The notes under the pieces were generated by a model. It saw nothing but the letters and a program-made list of their open reading frames with translations. It was not told where the DNA came from and did not search any database. Of a stretch of DNA of 64,000 bases, positions 1 to 7,920 are shown piece by piece (within the stretch, counting starts at the first letter, position 1; each line of letters begins with the position of its first letter). The DNA comes from Variovorax atrisoli 110B (GTDB lineage Bacteria; Pseudomonadota; Gammaproteobacteria; Burkholderiales; Burkholderiaceae_C). The stretch is taken from contig NZ_KB907459.1 in the NCBI RefSeq assembly GCF_000382045.1, positions 1 to 64,000 of the forward strand, written 5' to 3'. The position numbers were made by a program, and so were the translations under genes.

Positions 1-168
1 CACCCGTTTCGGGTGATCAAGCGTCAGTTCGGCTTGGCAAAGGTGAGATTCAAGGGATTAGCCAAGAACACTGCGCACGTGATCACGCTGTTTGCGCTGT
101 CGAACTTGTGGATGGTCAGAAGGAAACTGATTGCGATGATGGGACAGCTGCGCCCGCAGGCAGCGTGA
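1..168 (+). CDS. IS5-family transposase, C-terminal fragment (5' end outside window)
   Basis: The visible 55 residues are the C-terminal tail of a DDE transposase. They start HPFRVIKRQFG and contain GLAKN and TLFALSNLW, all typical of the IS5 family, where the catalytic glutamate lies just before the HPFRV stretch, so that residue falls outside the window. The stop is at 166-168. Whether the gene is intact cannot be judged. It is transcribed towards the truncated porin gene. The family assignment is firm; the IS subgroup is not determined. Confidence 0.8.
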   Translation, partial: HPFRVIKRQFGLAKVRFKGLAKNTAHVITLFALSNLWMVRRKLIAMMGQLRPQAA

Positions 169-284
169 AGGGGGCATAGAAGCCCTCAAACGCATCGGAT
201 GCTCGGTGCAACGAGCCTGCGAGTGCAGCGGGACCGCACGCACCCTCTTCAGCCGGCCAATTTACGACTTGATCAGACGTTCCC
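1..284 (+). mobile_element. 3' end of an IS5-family insertion sequence
   Basis: The window opens inside an insertion sequence. The transposase tail ends at 168. About 116 non-coding bases follow up to CAGACGTTCCC (about 274-284), after which TAA (285-287) and porin coding sequence begin. IS5-family elements duplicate short target sites, so I place the element end near 284, with TAA as a possible target trinucleotide. The other end lies outside the window, so the terminal repeat cannot be verified. Confidence 0.6.
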
Positions 285-861
285 TAACGATGAACCCGGA
301 CATGCTCGGGCTGGTGTAAGCGATCGAATCGTTCCACACGCTGTCGCCGGTCACCGTGCCGCTTCTGTAGTAGTGCCGAATGGTTGGTGAGTAGCCGAAC
401 GATCCTTCTACTGCATTGAACAGGACGGAGTTGGAAAACAGCGAGGTCGCGCTTCGGCCGAAGGTCAATCGACCCCATTTCGGGTTCGAGATGCCGACAA
501 AGCTGCTGCGGCTCCAGAAGGCGTCGCCTGCGTATCGCCCTTGTTCACCGTCGTCGGCCCGAAAAAAGGTCTCGAGCTGGAAGATGGCCGCCCAACCGCC
601 GCCAAGGTCTTCTGCGCCCTTGAGGCCATACCAGCTGGTCGTCAGGCTGCCGCTTGAAACATTGCTTGTAGCGTGCTTCGATCCGGCCGCTCGGGTGCTT
701 CCGATACTGATGTCGACAAGCCCGTTGAACGTAACTGACGACTGGGCGCTTGAGGAGTTCGCATGAAGCAGCGATGCCGCACACAGGGCGAGGGCGGCGG
801 ATGCGCGCGATGGGATGAAGGCGCAGGGCTTGGGGGTAAGCGGGTTGGAAGTGTGGCGCAT
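262..861 (-). pseudogene. Gram-negative porin, truncated by an IS element
   Basis: This is the N-terminal half of an outer-membrane trimeric porin of the betaproteobacterial Omp32 type. There is a signal peptide with the hydrophobic stretch AALALCAASLL ending near residue 40. The mature start (SSVTFNGLVDISIG) and the segments SSFVGISNPKWGRLTFGR and NDSIAYTSP are porin strand and loop signatures. Family members run about 340-400 residues; here about 190 remain. The last residues (VRERLIKS) are read from the end of the adjacent IS5-type element. The missing C-terminal strands are needed to close a beta-barrel, so no functional pore is expected. Confidence 0.8.
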
Positions 862-1022
862 GAGGCATTCAAGGTCGTTGAGCCGCGGATGCTAGGAACA
901 ACGCATCGCCCGCGATAGCAGCAAATTCGTTCCATCCCGTTGCGCATTTCGCATCGGGCACGAATATCGCGGAGCCGGTGAATCGCGCGCACGGTCGCGC
1001 CTACGCTCCCGAGCCCAATGCC

Positions 1023-1973
1023 ATGCACATCCACGCAAGAACCCTCAAATACTTCGACATGATCCGCCGGTGCAAATCCATCAGGGAGGCCGCTCGACAC
1101 CTTCATGTCTCGGCGTCCGCGGTCAACCGCCAGCTACTTCAGCTCGAGCAAGAGATCGGTTCGCCGCTTTTCGACCGGCTGGTCGGCGGAGTCCGGTTGA
1201 CCGCCGTGGGCGAATTGTTTGCGCGCCATGTGACGACGGTTCTCCAGGACCAGAACCGACTCCTCAGCGAACTGGACGCACTGCGCGGAATTCGCAGGGG
1301 CGAGGTGAAGATTGCAGCCGTCGAGGGCGTGAATGCCGACGTACTTCCGAATGTCCTGGAAAAAATGGCGACCCTGCATCCCATGGTCAAGATATCTGTC
1401 GTGACCGGAGGGTCGAGCCAAGTCGCGCAGGCGGTGGTTGATGGCGATGCCGACCTGGCTCTTGGTTACAACGTCCAGCGATCCGAGCTGCTGCGCCAGT
1501 ATGCGGTTGGCAAGTTCAAACTTGGCGTCATCATGCCGACCGCACATCCACTTGCGACGCGCAAGAGCGTGACGTTTTCCGACTGCTCGGGCTACCCATT
1601 GATCCTGCCCGGCCAGTCGTTATCGATGTACCCCCAGATGCGCTCCTTACTCATCAATCACAAGCGGCCACTGACGGTGGTGCTGGAAAGCGCCTCGATC
1701 GAGCTTGCCAGAACAATGGCTGTCAGGGGTGTCGGCCTTGCTTTCCAGACCCGGATCGGTATCGAGAAGGAGATGATGGAAGGCTCCATGGTGCACGTTC
1801 CCCTGGCCGGGCCCAATCCGGTTTTTTCGGAGCTCGGCGTGTATGCCCGTGAAGGACGATGGATTCCCCCGGCCCTGGATGCTCTGCTTCGCGTGCTCTC
1901 GGAGGAAATCGTCCGGTGCGAGGCCGAGGAGGTTCGACTGCCGAGTTCGCTCGATGGTGCATCGGCGCGGTGA
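1023..1973 (+). CDS. LysR-family transcriptional regulator
   Basis: This is a LysR-type regulator with an N-terminal winged helix-turn-helix (REAARHLHVSASAVNRQLLQLE, residues about 20-41, quoted in part here as SASAVNRQLLQLE) and a periplasmic-binding-like effector domain (about residues 80-300). I start at ATG 1023 (MHIHARTLKYF) because LysR proteins begin a few residues before the first helix; an upstream in-frame start at 978 would add 15 unlikely residues. It is co-directional with the dioxygenase, hydrolase and ABC transporter genes that follow after a 190-bp gap, so it probably controls that cassette. The inducer is unknown. It is divergent from the broken porin gene. Confidence 0.85.
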   Translation: MHIHARTLKYFDMIRRCKSIREAARHLHVSASAVNRQLLQLEQEIGSPLFDRLVGGVRLTAVGELFARHVTTVLQDQNRLLSELDALRGIRRGEVKIAAVEGVNADVLPNVLEKMATLHPMVKISVVTGGSSQVAQAVVDGDADLALGYNVQRSELLRQYAVGKFKLGVIMPTAHPLATRKSVTFSDCSGYPLILPGQSLSMYPQMRSLLINHKRPLTVVLESASIELARTMAVRGVGLAFQTRIGIEKEMMEGSMVHVPLAGPNPVFSELGVYAREGRWIPPALDALLRVLSEEIVRCEAEEVRLPSSLDGASAR

Positions 1974-2162
1974 GATTTGCCAAGAAAGCCCTGGGCTGGT
2001 GCATTTTTATCAGATGGCGTTGCTCTCGCGCACCTGTCTGGTGGTCGGATTTTTCGACCCGCTGGTGTTGCGCATCAGGCAACGCCACGAGCGATATTCA
2101 GTGCTATCTGATGCACCGAATCGTTCCTAGGATGGCGGCACGTTCCATCCTCACAGGCAATC

Positions 2163-3128
2163 ATGAATCAACCTATCGACCATGCCACGGTCCCCCTGAT
2201 TGATATCGGGGGGCTGCATTCGCATGACATCGCTCAGCGCAGGGCGGTTGCACAGAACCTGCGCAAGGCGTGCGAAAACAGTGGCTTCTTTTACATCAAG
2301 AATCACGGGATCGAGGCTGAACTGATCCGCAAGGTTCTGGCGGAGACCGCGACGTTCTTCGACCAGCCGGAACCGAAGAAGCTTCAGGTATCGAAGGCGC
2401 TTTCTCGATGCAATCGAGGCTACGAGCCTCTGCGTGCGCAGACGCTGGAAGCCGGCGCGCCTCCGGACCTCAAGGAAAGCTATTACCTGGGCATCGAACT
2501 TCCCGATGACCACCCATCGGTGATAGCCGGCAAGTTCAATCACGGACCGAATCAATGGCCTGCCGACCTGCCGAACTTCAGGGCGGTCGCTACCGATTAC
2601 TTCAGTGCCTTGTATCGCCTCGGGGGCGTCATGATGCGCGGATTGGCCCTTTCGCTGGAGCTGCCCGAAGACCATTTCGACGGCTTTCTTGATGGTGCGG
2701 CCGCCAATCTGCGGTTGCTTCACTATCCGCCACAGCCCGCCGTAGCGCAGCCGGATGAGAAAGGTTGCGGTGCGCATACCGACTTCGGTGCCTTGACCTT
2801 CCTCCTTCAGGACGAAGCAGGCGGGCTGCAGGTGCAACCCGCGAACACGGGCAGATGGACCGACGCACCGCCGATACCTGGAACCTACGTCGTGAACATC
2901 GGCGACCTGATCGAACGCTGGACCAACGGCCGCTACAAGTCGACCCTGCATCGGGTCATCAACCGGTCGGGCCGGGAGCGGCACTCTGTCCCGTTCTTCT
3001 TCACGGGCAACTACGACTGGGTCGTCGAGTGCATCCCTGCTTGCCTGAAGGATGGCGAGGCACCGAAGTACGCACCGATCACGGTCGAGCAACATCTCAT
3101 GAACTGCTACAAGCGCACGTGCGGGTGA
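2163..3128 (+). CDS. Fe(II)/2-oxoglutarate-dependent dioxygenase, isopenicillin N synthase-like family
   Basis: This is a non-haem iron oxygenase of 321 residues. The N-terminal DIOX_N segment (about residues 10-115, with GFFYIKNHGI) precedes a double-stranded beta-helix core. The expected facial triad is visible: His205 and Asp207 (HTDFG) and His263 (TLHRV). Arg273/Ser275 (RHSVPFFF) fit the 2-oxoglutarate carboxylate site. Family members oxidise diverse small molecules, and the substrate cannot be read from sequence. It lies 2 bp before an alpha/beta hydrolase gene and upstream of a NitT/TauT-type importer, suggesting uptake, oxidation and hydrolysis of one compound. It is not a TauD relative, so taurine oxidation is not implied. 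Confidence 0.85.
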   Translation: MNQPIDHATVPLIDIGGLHSHDIAQRRAVAQNLRKACENSGFFYIKNHGIEAELIRKVLAETATFFDQPEPKKLQVSKALSRCNRGYEPLRAQTLEAGAPPDLKESYYLGIELPDDHPSVIAGKFNHGPNQWPADLPNFRAVATDYFSALYRLGGVMMRGLALSLELPEDHFDGFLDGAAANLRLLHYPPQPAVAQPDEKGCGAHTDFGALTFLLQDEAGGLQVQPANTGRWTDAPPIPGTYVVNIGDLIERWTNGRYKSTLHRVINRSGRERHSVPFFFTGNYDWVVECIPACLKDGEAPKYAPITVEQHLMNCYKRTCG

Positions 3129-3130
3129 GC

Positions 3131-3892
3131 ATGCACCACCATCTCGTACTTATCCACGGCGCTTGGCAGGGAAGCTGGGCGTTCGACGCCTGGTTGCCAT
3201 ATCTGCACGCCAGAGGTTGGCATGCACAGGCACTGGATCTGCCGGGCAACGGCTGGGGAACGCCTGGCCCGGCAAGCCTGCCTGCGTACGTCGACCATGT
3301 CTGCGCAACGGTCGATTCGGTCGGGGAACGGGTCGTTCTCGTGGGCCATAGCGGAGGCGGGCTGATCGCGACCGCGGTGGCCGAGCGCATCCCCGGGAAA
3401 ATCCAATGCCTCGTATACCTCGCGGGCATGATGCTGCCGTCGGGCTTGAGCTACGCAGAGCTGCTCAGACACGCAGCCTGTGATTATCCCGGGCAAGATC
3501 TTCGTGGCATCGGACCCCACCTGGTATGGACGCCAGATCGCCGCTTCAGCTGCGTGCCCGAGGCGGCTGCGCTTTCCTTCTTCCTGCAAGACTGCGAAGA
3601 AGGCGCTGCCCGAAGGGCCGCTTCCTTGCTCAGGCCGCAGGCGGAGGCCGGCCGGGCAATCTCCGTGGACTGGACTGCCCAACGTGCAGGACAGGTGCCC
3701 CGCGTCTATGTCGAAGCGCTGCGGGATCGCTCCATCCCGCTTGTGATGCAAAGGCGCATGCAAGCACTTGTGCCGGGCGCACGTCGTATCGAACTGGATT
3801 GCGGGCACGTCCCCCAACTTGCGAATCCCGAAGAACTGACGCTACAGCTGGCGGCGACCCTCGCGACCGTCCCTGCGATCACGCGCACTTAG
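3131..3892 (+). CDS. Alpha/beta-fold hydrolase (esterase / hydroxynitrile lyase-like)
   Basis: A 253-residue alpha/beta hydrolase. The N-terminal HGAWQGSWAF is the oxyanion-hole region found in plant SABP2/PIR7-like and bacterial EstC-like esterases. The nucleophile is Ser74 in GHSGGG. His226 (DCGHVPQL) is the catalytic His, and Asp199 is a candidate acid. There is no signal peptide, so it is cytoplasmic. Its ATG lies 2 bp after the dioxygenase stop, so the two are probably translationally coupled; a GTG at 3125 overlapping that stop is an alternative start. It probably cleaves an ester or amide in the substrate or product of the neighbouring oxygenase (inference). Confidence 0.8.
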   Translation: MHHHLVLIHGAWQGSWAFDAWLPYLHARGWHAQALDLPGNGWGTPGPASLPAYVDHVCATVDSVGERVVLVGHSGGGLIATAVAERIPGKIQCLVYLAGMMLPSGLSYAELLRHAACDYPGQDLRGIGPHLVWTPDRRFSCVPEAAALSFFLQDCEEGAARRAASLLRPQAEAGRAISVDWTAQRAGQVPRVYVEALRDRSIPLVMQRRMQALVPGARRIELDCGHVPQLANPEELTLQLAATLATVPAITRT

Positions 3893-3926
3893 CTTAGATA
3901 CACGATATCCCACCGAAAGCTCTCTC

Positions 3927-4919
3927 ATGCACTTCAAGACATTCCTTACGGCGGCTTCTATTGCGCTGGCGTCCGTCACAGCCGGTGCTGCCGAGCGGCT
4001 CACCTTTCAGCTGGACTGGCTGCCCAACGGTGACAAGGCCTTTGCATACGTGGCGCTCAAGCAGGGGTTCTACGCGGCGGAAGGCCTGGATGTATCGGTC
4101 GTTCCCGGCCGGGGATCTTCGGACGCAATCACGAAAGTTGCGACTGGCGCTGCGGACGTTTGCAACGGTGCCATTGCGTCATTGATGATGGCGGCCGCCG
4201 AGTCGCCGGTCCCCGTCAAGGCTGTGATGTCGGTCTACTCCGTGCAACCCGACGCGCTCTTCACCATCGCCGGAAGCGGAGTGAACGAACTCAAGGACCT
4301 GACGGGAAAGACCGTGGCGATGCCCACGTTCTCGTCCTCCAACGTGCTGTGGCCCGTCATTCTTCGGGCCAATGGCATTGACCCCGGCAAGGTGAAGACG
4401 GTCAAGGTCGACCCGAGCGCACAGGCACCTATGCTCGCGCAGGGGCGGGTTGATGCCACCATCAATTGGACCACCGTGGTCCCGCAGTTCGACGAAGCCC
4501 TGAAGCAGGCCAACAAGAAGCTCTCGGTCATCGAGTGGTCGAAGTACGGGTTGGACGGCTATGGCATGAGCATCTTCGCTTCGGACAAGCTGATCAGGGA
4601 ACGCCCTGAGGTTCTCGCGAAGTTCCTGCGGGCGACGGCCAAGGCCATTCGCTTCTCGATCGAGAATCCCGACAAGGCGGCGGCCGATCTCAAGGCGGCA
4701 GTGCCTGAGACGGACATCAAGGTGGCTGCGGCGATGTTTCGCGCCTCCATTCCGCTGATCGACAACCCAATCTCGAAACGCGATGGTTTTGGAGCATTCG
4801 AGCCGAAGCCCCTCGAGGCAACCTGGACCTGGGTGTACAGGTCCATGAACTACCCTGCGGACAAGGTGAGGCCGGAATCCCTGGTCGATCGCTCGTTCCT
4901 TCCGAAGCTCGGCCGATGA
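3927..4919 (+). CDS. NitT/TauT-type ABC transporter substrate-binding protein (NMT1/THI5-like)
   Basis: A periplasmic solute-binding protein of 330 residues with a signal peptide (MHFKTFLTAASIALASVTAG, cleavage near AGA-AE at about residue 22). LTFQLDWLPNGDKAF and FYAAEGLDV are the signature of the NMT1/THI5-like family, which binds pyrimidine precursors, sulfonates, nitrate or related small organics. KDLTGKTVAMPTFSSSN is the inter-lobe region. It overlaps the ATPase gene by 4 bp (ATGA), completing a binding protein, ATPase and permease set. Ligand unknown; linkage to an oxygenase and a hydrolase suggests an organic nutrient rather than nitrate. Confidence 0.85.
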   Translation: MHFKTFLTAASIALASVTAGAAERLTFQLDWLPNGDKAFAYVALKQGFYAAEGLDVSVVPGRGSSDAITKVATGAADVCNGAIASLMMAAAESPVPVKAVMSVYSVQPDALFTIAGSGVNELKDLTGKTVAMPTFSSSNVLWPVILRANGIDPGKVKTVKVDPSAQAPMLAQGRVDATINWTTVVPQFDEALKQANKKLSVIEWSKYGLDGYGMSIFASDKLIRERPEVLAKFLRATAKAIRFSIENPDKAAADLKAAVPETDIKVAAAMFRASIPLIDNPISKRDGFGAFEPKPLEATWTWVYRSMNYPADKVRPESLVDRSFLPKLGR

Positions 4920-5689
4920 ACGACGTCATCAGCGTCCACGGTGTTGGACAGACTTTCGTCGGCCGCGACGGTTCCAAGGTGACTGCGCTGCAGAACGTCG
5001 ACCTGAAGTTGCGCCGCCATGAGTTCGTTTCTCTTATAGGTCCATCGGGCTGCGGAAAGTCGACGATCCTGCGCTTGATCGCCGGACTTCTGCAGCCTTC
5101 GGAGGGGGAGGTCAAGATCTACGGCATGCCGGTCCTGGAACCTCGCGATGAGATCGGCATGGTTTTCCAGCGACCTACGCTGCTTCCATGGGCCAATGTG
5201 GTCGACAACATCACTTTTCCCATGAAACACAAGCATGGGCGAGTCGATGACCGCGACCGCAAGCGCGCACGCGAATTGCTGTCGATGACAGGCCTGGCTG
5301 ATTTCGCCGAGCGAAACCCCAGCGAGCTGTCTGGTGGAATGCAGCAGCGCGTTGCCATCGCGCGCTCCTTGCTGCACGACCCGGACATCCTGTTGATGGA
5401 CGAACCATTCTCTGCACTGGACTCCTTGACTCGTGACGAGATGAGTCTGGAGCTGTTGCGTATCTGGACGGAGCGTCCGAAGACGGTCGTCTTCGTGACG
5501 CATTCGATCCAGGAAGCCTTGCTGCTGTCGGACCGCATCGTGGTCATGAGTGCCCGGCCGGGGCGAGTCTCGGAGATCATCGACGTGCCCTTCGCGCGTC
5601 CAAGAACCATCGACACGCTTGCCGATCCTGCATTCAATGCCATGGCAAACGAGATGCGGATCAAACTTTTCAGCCGCAGCAAGGAGTGA
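4916..5689 (+). CDS. ABC transporter ATP-binding protein (NitT/TauT family)
   Basis: The nucleotide-binding subunit of the importer, 257 residues. Walker A is GPSGCGKS at residues 42-49, the Q-loop region reads MVFQRPTLLPW, the signature is LSGGMQQR, Walker B is ILLMDEPFSALD, and the H-loop is VFVTHSIQEAL. This pattern is typical of SsuB/TauB/NrtD-type ATPases. It acts on the cytoplasmic face, powering transport through the permease encoded next. The start overlaps the binding-protein stop; its own stop lies 3 bp before the permease ATG. Confidence 0.9.
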   Translation: MNDVISVHGVGQTFVGRDGSKVTALQNVDLKLRRHEFVSLIGPSGCGKSTILRLIAGLLQPSEGEVKIYGMPVLEPRDEIGMVFQRPTLLPWANVVDNITFPMKHKHGRVDDRDRKRARELLSMTGLADFAERNPSELSGGMQQRVAIARSLLHDPDILLMDEPFSALDSLTRDEMSLELLRIWTERPKTVVFVTHSIQEALLLSDRIVVMSARPGRVSEIIDVPFARPRTIDTLADPAFNAMANEMRIKLFSRSKE

Positions 5690-5691
5690 CC

Positions 5692-6462
5692 ATGACCGAA
5701 CGCAGAAATAATCTGCTGCTTGCAGCCATGGACCGGCATCTCGCAATCGTCGTGTTCATTGGCGTCGTGGCGGTGTGGGAGATGATCTGTCGGACGCTGC
5801 AAGTACCCCAGTTCATACTGCCTGCGCCCAGTGCGATCGGCGCAAGCATGGTCGAGATGAGTTTGCATCGATGGATCGAGCACGCCTGGACGACGCTGTC
5901 GGTCGCATTGACCGGCTACTTCTGCGCGATCCTGATTGCACTTCCTTTGGCCATTGGAATCGTCAAGTCGAGGTTGCTGTCCCGTCTTGTCCTTCCTTGG
6001 CTGGTGGTAATTCAATCCACGCCCATCATCGCCGTCGCACCTATCCTTGTGGTCACTCTTGGAACTGGCAGCTTGCCCAAGGTCGTGATCACCATGCTCA
6101 TCACCTTTTTTCCGATCGTGATTGCAACGGCAACCGGATTGGCGGCTGTTCCTCCCGAGTTGGTGGAGTTATCCCGGTCCCTGCGGGCGCCAGTCCGCCG
6201 CCAATACCTTCAGATTCGCCTTCCCTATGCGGCCCCCTTCATATTCGCTGCGCTCAAGGTTGGGGTGACGCTGAGCATCATTGGTGCCGTGGTCGCGGAG
6301 TTCGTTGCCGCTGAGACGGGGTTAGGCTACCTGATCCTTTTCTCGACGTCTTCGTTCAAGGTTCCCACTGCTTTCGCTTCTCTCACTATCCTGGTCGTAA
6401 TTTCTCTTTTGCTCTACGGATTGGTCGATCTTCTGCATCGTCGACTTGTCTCCTGGCAGTGA
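5692..6462 (+). CDS. ABC transporter permease (NitT/TauT family)
   Basis: An integral membrane permease of 256 residues with about six hydrophobic segments. The segment from about residue 150 (VPPELVELSRSLRAP) is the EAA-like coupling loop of binding-protein-dependent permeases. I choose ATG 5692 over the upstream GTG 5686 because AAGGAG at 5681-5686 is correctly spaced for 5692. It is the last gene of the transporter operon; no convincing hairpin terminator follows. It forms a homodimer in this family and delivers substrate to the cytoplasm, where the co-encoded oxygenase and hydrolase would act. Confidence 0.87.
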   Translation: MTERRNNLLLAAMDRHLAIVVFIGVVAVWEMICRTLQVPQFILPAPSAIGASMVEMSLHRWIEHAWTTLSVALTGYFCAILIALPLAIGIVKSRLLSRLVLPWLVVIQSTPIIAVAPILVVTLGTGSLPKVVITMLITFFPIVIATATGLAAVPPELVELSRSLRAPVRRQYLQIRLPYAAPFIFAALKVGVTLSIIGAVVAEFVAAETGLGYLILFSTSSFKVPTAFASLTILVVISLLLYGLVDLLHRRLVSWQ

Positions 6463-6669
6463 GGACTCACGAAATCACCAGTTGGGCTGGAGGGTATTCG
6501 GGGCTTCAAGCCAGTCGTGATCGTCAGGCTGGCCCGGTTCGCTTTTCGTAAGCGGCTGGGTATCCCCTCTTGACCGAACGTCTGCATGTCGCCGCATGGA
6601 CTAGACTTCGGCGCCGGGGATTACGCGCTCTATGAGTGAATCGCGAGGTCCGATGGAAACGGAGTCAAC

Positions 6670-7062
6670 ATGAATATCGCGTTCGCTTTCCTTGTCGGTA
6701 CGCTGCTATGGATCCCCACTTTGATGCTGGTTGTCTCTGGTGTATCAGGGCTTGGACCTGGTATGGGGTGGCCTGATCAACTGTCTGCGTGGGCACCTCT
6801 TGTCTTCATTGCAATTCCGACTGTTGTGCGGAGCCCATCAGCGGCATCTGCTTGGTGGATCGCCCTAGCGCCCTTGCTCATCTGGGCGAGCATCCTTGCC
6901 ACACAGGTTCTCCATAGGGCCTTGTTCAATGGTCGGTACGTTGCTGGCGGTGACCTTATCTGCAATTTGATTGCCGTCGCGTTCTGGGCGGCTATCGGAG
7001 GCTGGACACTATTTCATGCGACCAGGGCACGCAGGCTTGCAAAGACCACCTCCTCCCAGTGA
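6670..7062 (+). CDS. Small hypothetical membrane protein
   Basis: I do not recognise this 130-residue protein. It is strongly hydrophobic, with about four candidate transmembrane segments (residues about 3-28, 38-55, 63-82 and 97-117) and a basic C-terminus (ARRLAKTT), suggesting an inner-membrane protein with a cytoplasmic tail. Coding is supported by a continuous frame and consistent hydrophobic organisation, but there is no strong ribosome-binding site. It stands alone, about 200 bp after the ABC permease and 240 bp before the release-factor-like gene, in the IS-rich accessory segment. Confidence 0.55.
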   Translation: MNIAFAFLVGTLLWIPTLMLVVSGVSGLGPGMGWPDQLSAWAPLVFIAIPTVVRSPSAASAWWIALAPLLIWASILATQVLHRALFNGRYVAGGDLICNLIAVAFWAAIGGWTLFHATRARRLAKTTSSQ

Positions 7063-7303
7063 CCGTGCATACGCAACACATTTACGTTTGCAGGGAGTGC
7101 CTAGCACGCAATGGGATGAATGCCCCCACGCATCGGCATCAACACGTCAAAGTGAACACCACTTGGACCGAGAGGACGTGAGTATCTTGTCATTTCGACT
7201 TGATCGAGCTCTAACTCGTGATCAGCTTTGACAGCTGCCGCCCTGCAGGAGGTATGGCCTGCTTCAGGCCAAGAGTGCGCAGATAGAACCGATAGGAGTC
7301 GAG

Positions 7304-7879
7304 ATGACTGGTTACTTTGAGATGGAGGTGATCGAACGGAGTGAAGAGGCCTGTGATGCCCTGAAAGTGCTTTTCCGGTTCATCGTGAATAGCGTCGACA
7401 AAGCAGAAGTGGTAGCGACCACGTTCGACAAAGCGCTGGGCAACTCCACTGCCGAGACTCTTGTCGTGCCAGATGCGGAGCAATTCGACCGCCTCGAAGC
7501 CGCACTCCGAGCACTGGACACATTGCGTCAACCGGCGGCGTACGGGGCGGAGGAAGATAGGCCGCCGCTTTTAAGACTGACCTGCTACCGCGATCAACGC
7601 TCAAGCAGGCATGCAGTAAGCGAGGACGACCTCGCCATTGAATACTTCAACGCCCGCCCCCACAGCGACAACTTCATGTTCCACAGCGACAGTGCGGCGC
7701 GACTAACTCACGAGGCGACGGGCATCACCACAGTCAGCGATGGGGCGCGATCACGGCATCGCAATCTCGCCCAGGCACGTGACATGCTCAACGCGAAGCT
7801 TGCGGAGAATCCTGCTCCCCTGCATCTAAACGAGCGCTCTGTCCGAGCCCTTCGTATGCGGCTGGCCACCCTATCTTGA
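7304..7879 (+). CDS. Release-factor-like (RF-1 domain) protein lacking the GGQ motif
   Basis: A 191-residue protein with AGGAG (7295-7299) well placed before ATG 7304. Residues about 106-165 align by eye with domain 3 of class I peptide chain release factors: SEDDLAIEYF matches the DLRIDTF-type entry, DSAARLTHEATGI (129-141) the DSAIRITHLPTGI segment, and RSRHRN (149-154) the RSQHKN segment. Where release factors carry the peptidyl-hydrolysis GGQ, this protein has Ser121-Asp122-Asn123 in a region rewritten as ARPHSDNFMFHS. The first 100 residues match nothing I recognise. Without GGQ it should not hydrolyse peptidyl-tRNA; a ribosome-binding or regulatory role is possible, but function is unknown. 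It lies beside an IS66 element in accessory DNA. Confidence 0.7.
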   Translation: MTGYFEMEVIERSEEACDALKVLFRFIVNSVDKAEVVATTFDKALGNSTAETLVVPDAEQFDRLEAALRALDTLRQPAAYGAEEDRPPLLRLTCYRDQRSSRHAVSEDDLAIEYFNARPHSDNFMFHSDSAARLTHEATGITTVSDGARSRHRNLAQARDMLNAKLAENPAPLHLNERSVRALRMRLATLS

Positions 7880-7920
7880 CGTTGGGCGCAGACGGTCCGA
7901 GATGAGGTGATCGCCGACGC

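Noticed and set aside
2151-3095. A minus-strand frame of 314 codons opposite the dioxygenase
   Set aside because: The plus strand encodes a dioxygenase with all its metal ligands; the antisense frame shows no domain.
7616-7622. GTAAGCG as the missing IS66 left end
   Set aside because: It lies inside the release-factor-like domain, whose alignment continues unbroken on both sides, so it is probably chance.
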